10,798 bases of DNA from an uncultured Hyphomonadaceae bacterium (GTDB taxonomy: Bacteria > Pseudomonadota > Alphaproteobacteria > Caulobacterales > Hyphomonadaceae). The position numbers were made by a program, and so were the translations under genes. Below the pieces are notes generated by a model. The model was not told where the DNA came from, did not search any database, and worked only from the letters and a program-made list of their open reading frames with translations. The stretch lies in the NCBI GenBank assembly GCA_938049795.1, contig CALLCD010000230.1:1-10798 (forward strand), given 5' to 3'. This document shows, one piece after another, positions 1-6,786 of this stretch. The first letter of the stretch is position 1. The number at the start of each line of letters is the position of its first letter.

Positions 1-1
1 G

Positions 2-2296
2 CGGATCATCTACAGCGCCAATTTCGCCTGCCCCGTCAGCGGCTTTACCATCCCCGAAATCGAGCCGCGTCTGTTCTCGTTCAACAATCCGTTCGGCGCT
101 TGTCCGAAATGCGACGGGCTCGGCTCGCAGCTCAAAATCGATCCCGATCTCGTTGTGCCCGACCGCGACCTGACCCTGCTCAATGGCGCCATTGCCCCAT
201 GGGCGAAATCAGCCTCGCCCTATCAGACCCAGACCTTGCAGGCGCTCGCGGTCCATTACCGTTTCGACCTGAAAAAGACGTGGAACAAGCTGCCCGAGAA
301 AGTCCAGCAAGTGATCTTGTTCGGCACTGGCGAGGAAGAGGTGGAATTTCTTTATGATGATGGCATGCGCCGTTACGAAGTGACCAAGACGTTTGAAGGC
401 GTCATCCCCAATCTCGACCGCCGCTTCCGCGAGACCGACTCCAATTGGATGCGTGAGGAAATTTCGAAATACCAGTCGAGCCAGCCCTGCCCGGCCTGTC
501 ATGGCAAACGGCTCAGACCCGAAGCGCTGGCGGTCAAAATCGGCGAGCTCGACATTTCCGACAGCGCCATTTTCTCGATCCGGGAAGCGGGCGAATGGTT
601 CTCCACCGTCCACAAACATCTCGACAAGCAGAAAAACGAGATTGCCGGACGTATCCTCAAAGAGATCAATGACCGGCTGAAATTCCTCAATGATGTTGGC
701 CTTGAATACCTCACTTTGAGCCGCGCCTCGGGCACTTTGTCCGGCGGCGAGAGCCAGCGCATTCGCCTTGCGAGCCAGATCGGCTCTGGGCTGACCGGCG
801 TACTTTACGTGCTCGACGAGCCGAGCATTGGCCTCCACCAGCGCGACAATGCGCGGCTGCTCGAAACGCTCCGGCGGCTGCGCGACCTTGGCAATTCGGT
901 CATCGTTGTCGAGCATGATGAAGACGCGATCCTGCAAGCCGATCATGTCATTGATATGGGACCGGCCGCGGGTGTGCATGGCGGGGAGGTTGTCGCGCAA
1001 GGCACGGCCAAACAAGTGATCGCCGACAAGAACAGCCTCACCGCCGCCTATCTGAACGGCCGCGAGGAAATTGCCATTCCGCCCAAGCGCCGCCTCTGGA
1101 AAAAATCGAAGTCCATCCAGCTCAAAGGCGCGCGCGGGAACAATCTGCAAAACGTCAACGCCACCATTCCGCTCGGCGTGTTCACCTGCATCACCGGCGT
1201 CTCCGGCGGCGGCAAGTCTACGCTCATCATCGAGACGCTCTACAAGGCGCTCGCCCGACGGCTCAACAATGCCTCCAAGCCCCCCGCCCCCTATGACAGC
1301 CTCGACGGCTTGCAACACCTCGACAAAGTTATCGACATCGACCAGTCCCCCATCGGCCGCACCCCGCGCTCGAACCCGGCCACTTATACCGGCGCGTTCG
1401 GGCCGATCCGCGAATGGTTCACCGGCCTGCCTGAATCCAAAACGCGCGGTTATAAGCCCGGCCGGTTCAGCTTTAACGTCAAAGGCGGGCGCTGCGAGGC
1501 GTGTCAGGGCGACGGCGTCATCAAGATTGAGATGCACTTTCTGCCCGATGTCTATGTCACTTGCGAGCAATGTCAGGGCAAACGCTATAATCGCGAGACG
1601 CTCGAAGTGCTCTATAAGGGCAAGTCCATCGCCGACGTGCTCGACATGACCGTAGAAGAAGCGGAGAAATTCTTCCACGCCGTGCCAAGCATCCGGACCA
1701 AGATGGAAACGCTCAACCGCGTTGGCCTGTCTTACGTCAAAGTCGGTCAGCAGGCGACCACGCTCTCGGGCGGCGAAGCCCAGCGGGTCAAACTTGCTAA
1801 AGAGCTTTCCAAACGCGCCACAGGCCGCACGCTATACATCCTCGACGAACCGACAACGGGCCTGCATTTCCACGATGTCCGTAAATTGCTCGACGTGTTG
1901 CAGGAACTGGTTGATGCGGGCAATACGGTGGTCGTGATCGAGCACAATCTCGACGTGATCAAAACCGCCGACTGGATTCTCGACCTCGGCCCCGAAGGCG
2001 GCACCGGCGGCGGGCAATTGGTCGCTGAAGGCACACCGGAAACCGTCGCCGCGAATAAGGACAGCTGGACCGGAAAATACCTGCAAGAAACCTTCCGCCG
2101 CCAGGACGAACGCCGCGCCCTAGCGAAAAAATCTGTGCGGGCGAAACCAAAACCAGCGGCCAAACCGAAAGCGACTACGAAGGCGAAACCTGCCGCGAAA
2201 CCCAAGACAGCGGCAAAGACCAAAACCGCAGCCGCAAAAACAAAGGCACAACCCGCAAAGAAGAGGGCCACTAAGCCGCGTAAGGGAACGACTTAA
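2..2296 (+). CDS. uvrA: UvrA, excinuclease ABC subunit A (5'-truncated by window edge)
   Basis: Damage-sensing ATPase of nucleotide excision repair; it acts as a cytoplasmic dimer with UvrB on DNA lesions. The reading frame is open from base 2, giving 764 visible residues. About 220 N-terminal residues, including the first Walker A motif, lie outside the window (judged from E. coli UvrA as I recall it). Visible in order: FSFNNPFGACPKCDGLG with the CPKC zinc ligands (visible residues 34-37), CPACHGKRL (about 163-171), the first ABC signature LSGGESQRIRLASQ and Walker B region VLDEPSIGLHQRD, the second Walker A GVSGGGKST, the zinc module CEACQGDG...CEQCQGKRYNRE, the second signature LSGGEAQRVKLAKELSKR and Walker B ILDEPTTGLHF, then VVIEHNLDVIKTADW. 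All catalytic motifs of the second ATPase are intact. The second Walker A has Gly where E. coli has Ser (GVSGGGKST), which still fits the GxxGxGKS/T consensus. The protein ends in a roughly 56-residue Lys/Ala/Pro tail. The promoter and any LexA site are outside the window. Confidence 0.98.
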   Translation, partial: RIIYSANFACPVSGFTIPEIEPRLFSFNNPFGACPKCDGLGSQLKIDPDLVVPDRDLTLLNGAIAPWAKSASPYQTQTLQALAVHYRFDLKKTWNKLPEKVQQVILFGTGEEEVEFLYDDGMRRYEVTKTFEGVIPNLDRRFRETDSNWMREEISKYQSSQPCPACHGKRLRPEALAVKIGELDISDSAIFSIREAGEWFSTVHKHLDKQKNEIAGRILKEINDRLKFLNDVGLEYLTLSRASGTLSGGESQRIRLASQIGSGLTGVLYVLDEPSIGLHQRDNARLLETLRRLRDLGNSVIVVEHDEDAILQADHVIDMGPAAGVHGGEVVAQGTAKQVIADKNSLTAAYLNGREEIAIPPKRRLWKKSKSIQLKGARGNNLQNVNATIPLGVFTCITGVSGGGKSTLIIETLYKALARRLNNASKPPAPYDSLDGLQHLDKVIDIDQSPIGRTPRSNPATYTGAFGPIREWFTGLPESKTRGYKPGRFSFNVKGGRCEACQGDGVIKIEMHFLPDVYVTCEQCQGKRYNRETLEVLYKGKSIADVLDMTVEEAEKFFHAVPSIRTKMETLNRVGLSYVKVGQQATTLSGGEAQRVKLAKELSKRATGRTLYILDEPTTGLHFHDVRKLLDVLQELVDAGNTVVVIEHNLDVIKTADWILDLGPEGGTGGGQLVAEGTPETVAANKDSWTGKYLQETFRRQDERRALAKKSVRAKPKPAAKPKATTKAKPAAKPKTAAKTKTAAAKTKAQPAKKRATKPRKGTT
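2126..2293 (+). other. Lys/Ala/Pro-rich histone H1-like tail of UvrA
   Basis: The last roughly 56 codons of uvrA encode a low-complexity basic tail built from irregular repeats of units such as AKPKPAAKPK, TKAKPAAKPK and KRATKPRK, with almost no acidic or hydrophobic residues. It begins right after the normal UvrA C-terminal region (YLQETFRRQDE). Similar KPA-rich tails occur in bacterial histone H1-like proteins and on some actinobacterial and alphaproteobacterial DNA enzymes, where they bind DNA without sequence specificity. A DNA-binding role here is an inference. The reading frame stays intact up to the TAA stop. Confidence 0.85.
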
Positions 2297-2356
2297 ATGG
2301 CAGAGGCGCGGCAAAAAACGTGGCTGTATCGCAGGTACTCTCCGGCGGCATAGCCC

Positions 2357-2806
2357 TCACTCATCGCAAGTTGAACTGGAAAAACGGATTGGCCCTATCT
2401 TCTTCTCCCACACCGTTTCGCATTCGACCTCGTGCTCTTTCTGATCGAAGTAATCGAGCGCCTGTGGCCCAACATAGTAGGCCATAGACCAAGCGCTCAA
2501 AGCGCCAAGGCCATACATGATGTTAAACTTGCGTGCGGCGGGCTGGCTTTTCTTTTCTTCGGTGACCGCATCAATAATTGGCGCGAATACCATTTGACCA
2601 CCAATCGTCAGGAGCGCAATAAGGGTCAAGTTTAAGACGATCCTGATAGATTCGCCCGGCTCGATATTGGCCCCGATCAACCAAAGCAGCCCCCAGCCAA
2701 GCACGCCTAAGCCAATAGCAACGGCCAGGACAAGACCGAAGCCCTTTAAGTAATCGCGAAACATTTGCAACACAATGTCAGGCTTCAGCCCCGCCCCATC
2801 GTCCAT
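2357..2806 (-). CDS. Small three-helix membrane protein, function unknown
   Basis: 149 residues; I do not recognise a named family. The N-terminus is short and soluble. It is followed by three probable transmembrane helices at about residues 23-45 (KGFGLVLAVAIGLGVLGWGL region), 55-77 (IRIVLNLTLIALLTIGG region) and 94-112 (FNIMYGLGALSAWSMAYYVG). Between helices 2 and 3 lies a basic/acidic loop (TEEKKSQPAARK), and a polar C-terminal tail of about 35 residues carries two cysteines (C129, C147). There is no signal peptide and no haem- or metal-binding motif I can name. The ATG start follows a strong AGGGGAG ribosome site with a 4-base spacer. That site overlaps the stop codon of the upstream molybdopterin oxidoreductase, so the two are almost certainly co-transcribed and translationally coupled. 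Its 3' end faces uvrA across 60 bases. A membrane-anchor or quinone-side partner for the oxidoreductase is possible but not shown by the sequence. Confidence 0.8.
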   Translation of the reverse strand: MDDGAGLKPDIVLQMFRDYLKGFGLVLAVAIGLGVLGWGLLWLIGANIEPGESIRIVLNLTLIALLTIGGQMVFAPIIDAVTEEKKSQPAARKFNIMYGLGALSAWSMAYYVGPQALDYFDQKEHEVECETVWEKKIGPIRFSSSTCDE

Positions 2807-2810
2807 CTTG

Positions 2811-2817
2811 CTCCCCT
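2811..2817 (-). promoter_or_regulatory. Ribosome binding site AGGGGAG overlapping upstream stop
   Basis: On the minus strand AGGGGAG lies 4 bases before the ATG at 2806 and includes the last two bases of the TAG stop codon of the oxidoreductase. This arrangement favours re-initiation by the same ribosomes and supports a two-gene operon. Confidence 0.7.
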
Positions 2818-5020
2818 ACATCCCCGACCAAGAGTTCCGCGAAATGTCCGCTTCGCTTTTGGTGATGGTCACATCAATCCCCGTTAGATGCGCCATGCCG
2901 GAGGAGCGTTCGAGCTTGTCCGGTCCGTCCGCCGCCAGCAGGTTGACGTTCGCCCCGCCAATGCTTGAGGCGACGCGCAATCCCTTGGCGCGTTGGTGAC
3001 CCCAGCCATGAGGCACGGCGACGACACCGCGTTTCAACTCGGCCAGCATTTTTAGCGGCAAGCGGATGGCCGCCGTCTCGGAGCGAATGTCCACCGCATC
3101 GCCTTCGACGAGGCCAAGCTCGGCCGCATCCTCAGGATGCATGTAGGCGTGATTGGTTGAGCGCTCGGTGCCACGCGTCAGCTTCTCGATATTCTGCGTC
3201 CATGAATTGTGCGTATAATGATGACGCCGCGTGATGAGCTTGAACCCTTCGCGCGCCGCGGTCAGCGAGCCAAAGGCCGCCTCCAGCCCCTCCGCTTCAC
3301 CGAGCATCATCTCTGTGGCCAAGTTGAGCTTACCATTATCGGTGGTGAGTTTCTCCGCCAGAAAATTGCCCGTGTCCGGCCCTTCGCGCGCCACCCCGTC
3401 CGGCCGTTTAACGAGCGATTTGAACGAGGGCTGACCCGTAATCCGCAAGAGCAGATTGAGCAGAAACCGGATCGGCAGGCCGCGGCGTTTGTGGCCCAGA
3501 GAATTGAGCCGCGCCATCGCCCGAAACATGGTTTGCGCCACACCGCTGCCGAAAATGCCAACCCCCGACGCGGTGGCCAGATCCGTGTAGATCGTCGCCT
3601 CGTCCCGCGCCTCTCCGGGTGGGTCCACAACCGCTTCGGTCGCGGCAATATAGGGAACATCCTGTAGCCCCAAAAAGAGCGGAAACACAAAGGGCAGATC
3701 GGCGCGTTCCAGCGGCGAAGTGGCGGGCAGAACATAGTCGGCAAGGCTCGCCGTCTCGTTCAGATAAATGTCCGTGACGACCAACAGTTCCAGCGCTTCA
3801 AACGCTTCGGACAGCCGCGCGCTATTGGCCATCGTCAGCAGCGGATTACCGCCTGTCACAAACATCGCTTTGAGTTGATCATCGCCCGGCGTCAGGATTT
3901 CGTCGGCCAGTATCCCGCCTGGAAATGCGCCATTGAGCTGTTTGAACCCGCCAATGCGCGAGACAGGGTCGCGGTTAAACAGCGCATTCTTCTTGGCAAA
4001 AGCGGCAAAATCGAACACGCCCTTGCCGATCAGCATGCCGCCCTTGCGGTCGAGATTGCCCGTCAGCGCGATGATGCATTCCGACAGCCAATGCGCAACC
4101 GTCCCATAGCGCCCCATGCCAAGCCCCGTGCCCGAGACAAAGCCTGCCCCATCGGCGGCCAGAAACTCGGTCACCATCGTCTCCAGCGTGTCCGCGTCGA
4201 TGCCGGTCGCCTCCGCCGTGCGCTCGGCCGTCCACGGTTTGACCAAGGCGGCCAGATCATCAAATCCGGTCATATACTGGTCCACCAGATCCTGCCGGAC
4301 GGCTCCGCGCGCAATGACTTCATTCAGGAAGCTTGCAAAGAAAAACACGTCCGCATTCGGAGAAATGAACACGTGCTGGTCGGACACTTTCGCCGTTTCG
4401 GTCTCGCGCGGATCAACCACCACCACTTTGCCGCCCCGCGCCGAGATCTGCTTAAGCCGTCGCACGGGATGGGGCACTTGCAGAAACGTCCATTTCGAAA
4501 CGACCGGATTGGTGCCGATGACCACGAGATAATTGATCCGCTCAAGATCGGGAAAGGGCTGCAAAAACGGAAAACCGTACATTTCGGTCGCGCTGGCAAA
4601 CCTGTTCGCGCAGTCTTGCGTCGCCGAGGAATACATATTGTGCGAGCCGATCCCGCGCATGAAGCCTTCGGCAAAAATCGGATGCAGAATGGAAAACCCT
4701 GCCGCCGTGCCAACATACATGCCGATCGAGTGCTGCGACTTTGCTCTGAGCGCCTTGACCTTCGCCCCGATTTCGCGATTGGCCTGTTTCCAACTGATCG
4801 GCTCAAACCCGTCGCCAACCCGCTTGAGCGGCTGGGTCAACCGGTCGGGCGAATCATACATGGCGTGTTGGTTGAGCCCCTTCATACAGGCGAAGCCGCT
4901 GGTGCCGATATGGTCGGCATTCGGCTTGATGTCGGTGATTTTGCCGTCCACAAGCTGCATTTCCAGACCGCAACTGGCCTCGCAAATCCGGCAGAATGTG
5001 TGTTTGGTCTCAACCGTCAT
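2816..5020 (-). CDS. Molybdopterin-dependent oxidoreductase, [4Fe-4S], DMSO reductase/formate dehydrogenase superfamily
   Basis: 734-residue catalytic subunit; substrate unknown. The N-terminal [4Fe-4S] domain has cysteines C10, C13, C17 (FCRICEASCGLE) and C45 in ACMKG. K47, after the fourth cysteine, is the electron-relay lysine position seen in formate dehydrogenases and Nap-type enzymes. The molybdopterin domain shows IGTNPVVSKW (about 168-177), GGKVVVVDPRETETAK (196-211), VTGGNPLLTMANS (388-400) and a TDIYLNETASLADYVLPATS stretch (417-436). The C-terminal dinucleotide-binding domain runs from about 596 to 720 (HPEDAAELGLVEGD, VAVPHGWGH). There is no Tat or Sec signal, so it is probably cytoplasmic. 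Around the expected Mo-ligand position the sequence is TQDCANRFASATEMYG: C137 is present, but simple alignment to E. coli FdhF puts Ala142 at the selenocysteine site. ATG at 5020 is preceded by GGAG 8 bases upstream. No iron-sulfur or NAD-binding partner gene is adjacent; the next gene encodes a small membrane protein. Confidence 0.93.
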   Translation of the reverse strand: MTVETKHTFCRICEASCGLEMQLVDGKITDIKPNADHIGTSGFACMKGLNQHAMYDSPDRLTQPLKRVGDGFEPISWKQANREIGAKVKALRAKSQHSIGMYVGTAAGFSILHPIFAEGFMRGIGSHNMYSSATQDCANRFASATEMYGFPFLQPFPDLERINYLVVIGTNPVVSKWTFLQVPHPVRRLKQISARGGKVVVVDPRETETAKVSDQHVFISPNADVFFFASFLNEVIARGAVRQDLVDQYMTGFDDLAALVKPWTAERTAEATGIDADTLETMVTEFLAADGAGFVSGTGLGMGRYGTVAHWLSECIIALTGNLDRKGGMLIGKGVFDFAAFAKKNALFNRDPVSRIGGFKQLNGAFPGGILADEILTPGDDQLKAMFVTGGNPLLTMANSARLSEAFEALELLVVTDIYLNETASLADYVLPATSPLERADLPFVFPLFLGLQDVPYIAATEAVVDPPGEARDEATIYTDLATASGVGIFGSGVAQTMFRAMARLNSLGHKRRGLPIRFLLNLLLRITGQPSFKSLVKRPDGVAREGPDTGNFLAEKLTTDNGKLNLATEMMLGEAEGLEAAFGSLTAAREGFKLITRRHHYTHNSWTQNIEKLTRGTERSTNHAYMHPEDAAELGLVEGDAVDIRSETAAIRLPLKMLAELKRGVVAVPHGWGHQRAKGLRVASSIGGANVNLLAADGPDKLERSSGMAHLTGIDVTITKSEADISRNSWSGM

Positions 5021-5202
5021 AGCGCAGGCTCCATATCTGGCGCGATCATGGCCGAAGCCCGCGCAAAAATCACCCGTGATCTTACAAAAGTGATGCGTTT
5101 TGTCAGCCCGTCAGCGCCAGTCCGTCCATGCCATCGCCCGCGCCAGCCTCCGCGCCTCAAAGCTACCTCTCAATTTTGTAACGCAAATTTTCATTGGTCA
5201 TT

Positions 5203-5215
5203 CAGCAAATTGCTG
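5203..5215. promoter_or_regulatory. Interrupted palindrome CAGCAA-A-TTGCTG in divergent intergenic region, possible operator
   Basis: A perfect 6+1+6 palindrome sits about 35 bases before the probable TTG start of the secreted serine hydrolase, in an AT-rich patch (about 5165-5225) of the otherwise GC-rich 229-base divergent spacer. GCAAA also occurs at 5183, 5205 and 5215, separated by 22 and 10 bases, close to whole helical turns. It could be a repressor or activator site, or chance. I could not identify a convincing -35/-10 pair nearby. Confidence 0.3.
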
Positions 5216-5238
5216 CAAACTATGCTTAAAGCCGCCGT

Positions 5239-5242
5239 GGAG
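5239..5242 (+). promoter_or_regulatory. Ribosome binding site GGAG that decides the TTG start
   Basis: GGAG lies 7 bases upstream of TTG at 5250. The alternative start, TTG at 5100, would add a 50-residue basic, cysteine-containing leader before the hydrophobic signal sequence. No ATG or GTG codon is available in frame near the signal peptide. Confidence 0.6.
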
Positions 5243-5249
5243 AGCCATT

Positions 5250-6437
5250 TTGCTACTTTTTCGCACTCTAAGCCTGATCCTCGCCTCTGCCGTGTTCGCC
5301 CTCGGAGCGCTGGCTGATCCAATTGATTATGACCGGCTGCGCGAGCGGCTCGAGCTTCTGTCGGAAATGCCCGAAATGGTCGGTCTGGCCGTCGCGGTTG
5401 TGGAAAATGGCGACGTGACCTTTGCCGAAGGCTTTGGCGAAACCCATATTGATGGCCTGCCCGTCACCGTAAACACGCAGTTTCGCTGGGCGTCGCTGTC
5501 GAAAGGCGTCGCTGGCTCGGTCACAGGGCAATTGACCCAAGATGGCCTGCTCTCCTTTGATGACACAGTTGCCAGTTATGACACTTCGCTGCGCCTGCCA
5601 AACCGCGCCGAACGCCGCGCCAGTATTGGTCAGGTGCTCTCCCACCAGCTCGGCATCGTCAACAATGCATACGACCTACGCCTCGAAGATGGCTGGGAAG
5701 CCCCCGCCATCCGCCGCACGCTCGGCTCGCTCAAATCCGTCTGCGCGATTGGCGAATGCCATTCCTACCAGAACGTCGCTTTCGATACGGTTTCCGAAAT
5801 TGTCGAGGAAACTACTGGCGCAACCTATGCCGACATCGCCATGTCCCGCCTGTTTACCCCGCTCGGCATGGACACGGCCAGCCTCACCCGCAAGGGCCTC
5901 AAATCTGGCGGCGACTGGGCACGCCCCTATCGCGGTCGCCGTGGCCGCACACGTCCCGCCCTCCAGACCGTCAATGACAGCTATTACAATGTGCCAGCCG
6001 CCGGCGGGGTCAACTCGTCCATTCTCGACTTGGCCGAATATATGCGCGCGCAAATGGGCCTCTATCCAGACATCATCTCGCAAGACACGCTCGACACAAT
6101 CCACACCCCGCGCATCCGCACCTTGCGCGAACAACGCTCCCAGAACCGGCGCTATGGCGGACGGCTCAAACAGGCAAGTTATGGCTATGGCTGGCGGGTC
6201 TACGACTATGACGGTGTCCACCGTGTCATCGGCCATCGCGGCGCGGTGCGGGGCTATCGCGCCATGATCCTGTTTGATCCCGAACGCGATACAGGCGTCG
6301 TTGCGCTGTGGAACTCCAGTTCGCGCAAGCCCGTTGGCATTCAGTTAGAGGTGATGGACATGGTCTATGGCCTCCCGCCAACCGACTGGATCGGGCTTAA
6401 CAATGGCTCCGGCAACCGCTCACGCGCTTCGCGGTAG
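5250..6437 (+). CDS. Secreted serine hydrolase, beta-lactamase/penicillin-binding-protein-like fold (SxxK)
   Basis: 395 residues from the TTG at 5250; a longer frame reaches back to 5100. The N-terminus MLLFRTLSLILASAVFALG is a classical Sec signal peptide with probable cleavage after ALA (residue 22), placing the mature enzyme in the periplasm. The three active-site motifs of the serine beta-lactamase-like superfamily (peptidase S12 type) are visible: S82-L-S-K85 (WASLSK), Y173-Q-N175, and H329-R-G331 (IGHRGAVRGY) in place of KTG. A tract CAIGEC (C165, C170) just before the YxN motif could form a disulfide in the periplasm. Members act as esterases, D,D-peptidases, D-amino-acid hydrolases or beta-lactamases; the sequence does not distinguish these. 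The gene is divergent from the molybdoenzyme. Its 3' end overlaps the convergent DUF3253 gene by 18 bases. It is not closely similar to the second hydrolase at 6787-8019. Confidence 0.9.
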   Translation: MLLFRTLSLILASAVFALGALADPIDYDRLRERLELLSEMPEMVGLAVAVVENGDVTFAEGFGETHIDGLPVTVNTQFRWASLSKGVAGSVTGQLTQDGLLSFDDTVASYDTSLRLPNRAERRASIGQVLSHQLGIVNNAYDLRLEDGWEAPAIRRTLGSLKSVCAIGECHSYQNVAFDTVSEIVEETTGATYADIAMSRLFTPLGMDTASLTRKGLKSGGDWARPYRGRRGRTRPALQTVNDSYYNVPAAGGVNSSILDLAEYMRAQMGLYPDIISQDTLDTIHTPRIRTLREQRSQNRRYGGRLKQASYGYGWRVYDYDGVHRVIGHRGAVRGYRAMILFDPERDTGVVALWNSSSRKPVGIQLEVMDMVYGLPPTDWIGLNNGSGNRSRASR

Positions 6438-6752
6438 CGGCTTGCCCGGCAGGCCGATTTTGTAGACGCCGCGAAAATTGTCCGGGTTCTCGACCGGACG
6501 CCCTTTGCGATAAATCACGACATGGCCGGACTTCATCAGCCGCACCGCTTCCGCGCGGACATCTTTGAGCACGCGCTGCCATTTCTCTTCGCTGACCAAT
6601 TGCGCGACATGGGTGGGCGAGACGACGCCGCCAACGCCTTTCTCATGGACCATTTTCAGGATCGCTTCTTTGACCGGATTGGCCGGCGGCTTTTTCTTCT
6701 TCGCGCCCGCATCAGCCCCGCCTGCGCCGTCTTCAATCTCTTTATCGCTCAT
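6420..6752 (-). CDS. DUF3253 winged-helix protein
   Basis: 110 residues. After a disordered acidic/lysine N-terminus (GAGGADAGAKKKKPP, about 9-23) comes a compact winged-helix-like domain: a first helix (VKEAILKMVHEKG, 27-39), SPTHVAQLVSEEKW (45-58), a longer helix (VLKDVRAEAVRLMKSG, 61-76), then a two-strand wing with HVVIYRKGRPVENP and RGVYKIGLP. This order matches the DUF3253 family, small alphaproteobacterial proteins of unknown role; binding to DNA or another nucleic acid is inferred from the fold only. ATG at 6752 is preceded by AGGGG with a 6-base spacer. It lies 34 bases downstream of the esterase gene on the same strand, so it is probably the last gene of that unit. Its 3' end overlaps the convergent secreted hydrolase. 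Confidence 0.85.
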   Translation of the reverse strand: MSDKEIEDGAGGADAGAKKKKPPANPVKEAILKMVHEKGVGGVVSPTHVAQLVSEEKWQRVLKDVRAEAVRLMKSGHVVIYRKGRPVENPDNFRGVYKIGLPGKPLPRSA

Positions 6753-6786
6753 CTTCTGCCCCTATGGCTACGCTTGCGCGCGAGCC

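Noticed and set aside
209..1678. Long minus-strand open frame opposite uvrA (489 codons)
   Set aside because: Mirror frame of a GC-rich conserved gene. Its translation is low in motifs and rich in Ala/Gly/Arg/Asp, while the plus strand is unmistakably UvrA.
2131..2290. DNA tandem repeat or CRISPR-like array in the 3' end of uvrA
   Set aside because: The repetition is at protein level (Lys/Ala/Pro codons) with irregular unit length, in frame with uvrA; there are no spacers.
2297..2356. Possible terminator between uvrA and the membrane protein gene
   Set aside because: I could not find a convincing GC-rich stem followed by a T-run on either strand in this 60-base convergent gap.
3875..5317. 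Plus-strand open frame of 480 codons opposite the molybdopterin oxidoreductase
   Set aside because: Antisense shadow. Its Arg/His-rich translation matches no family, and the opposite strand has full cofactor-binding motifs.
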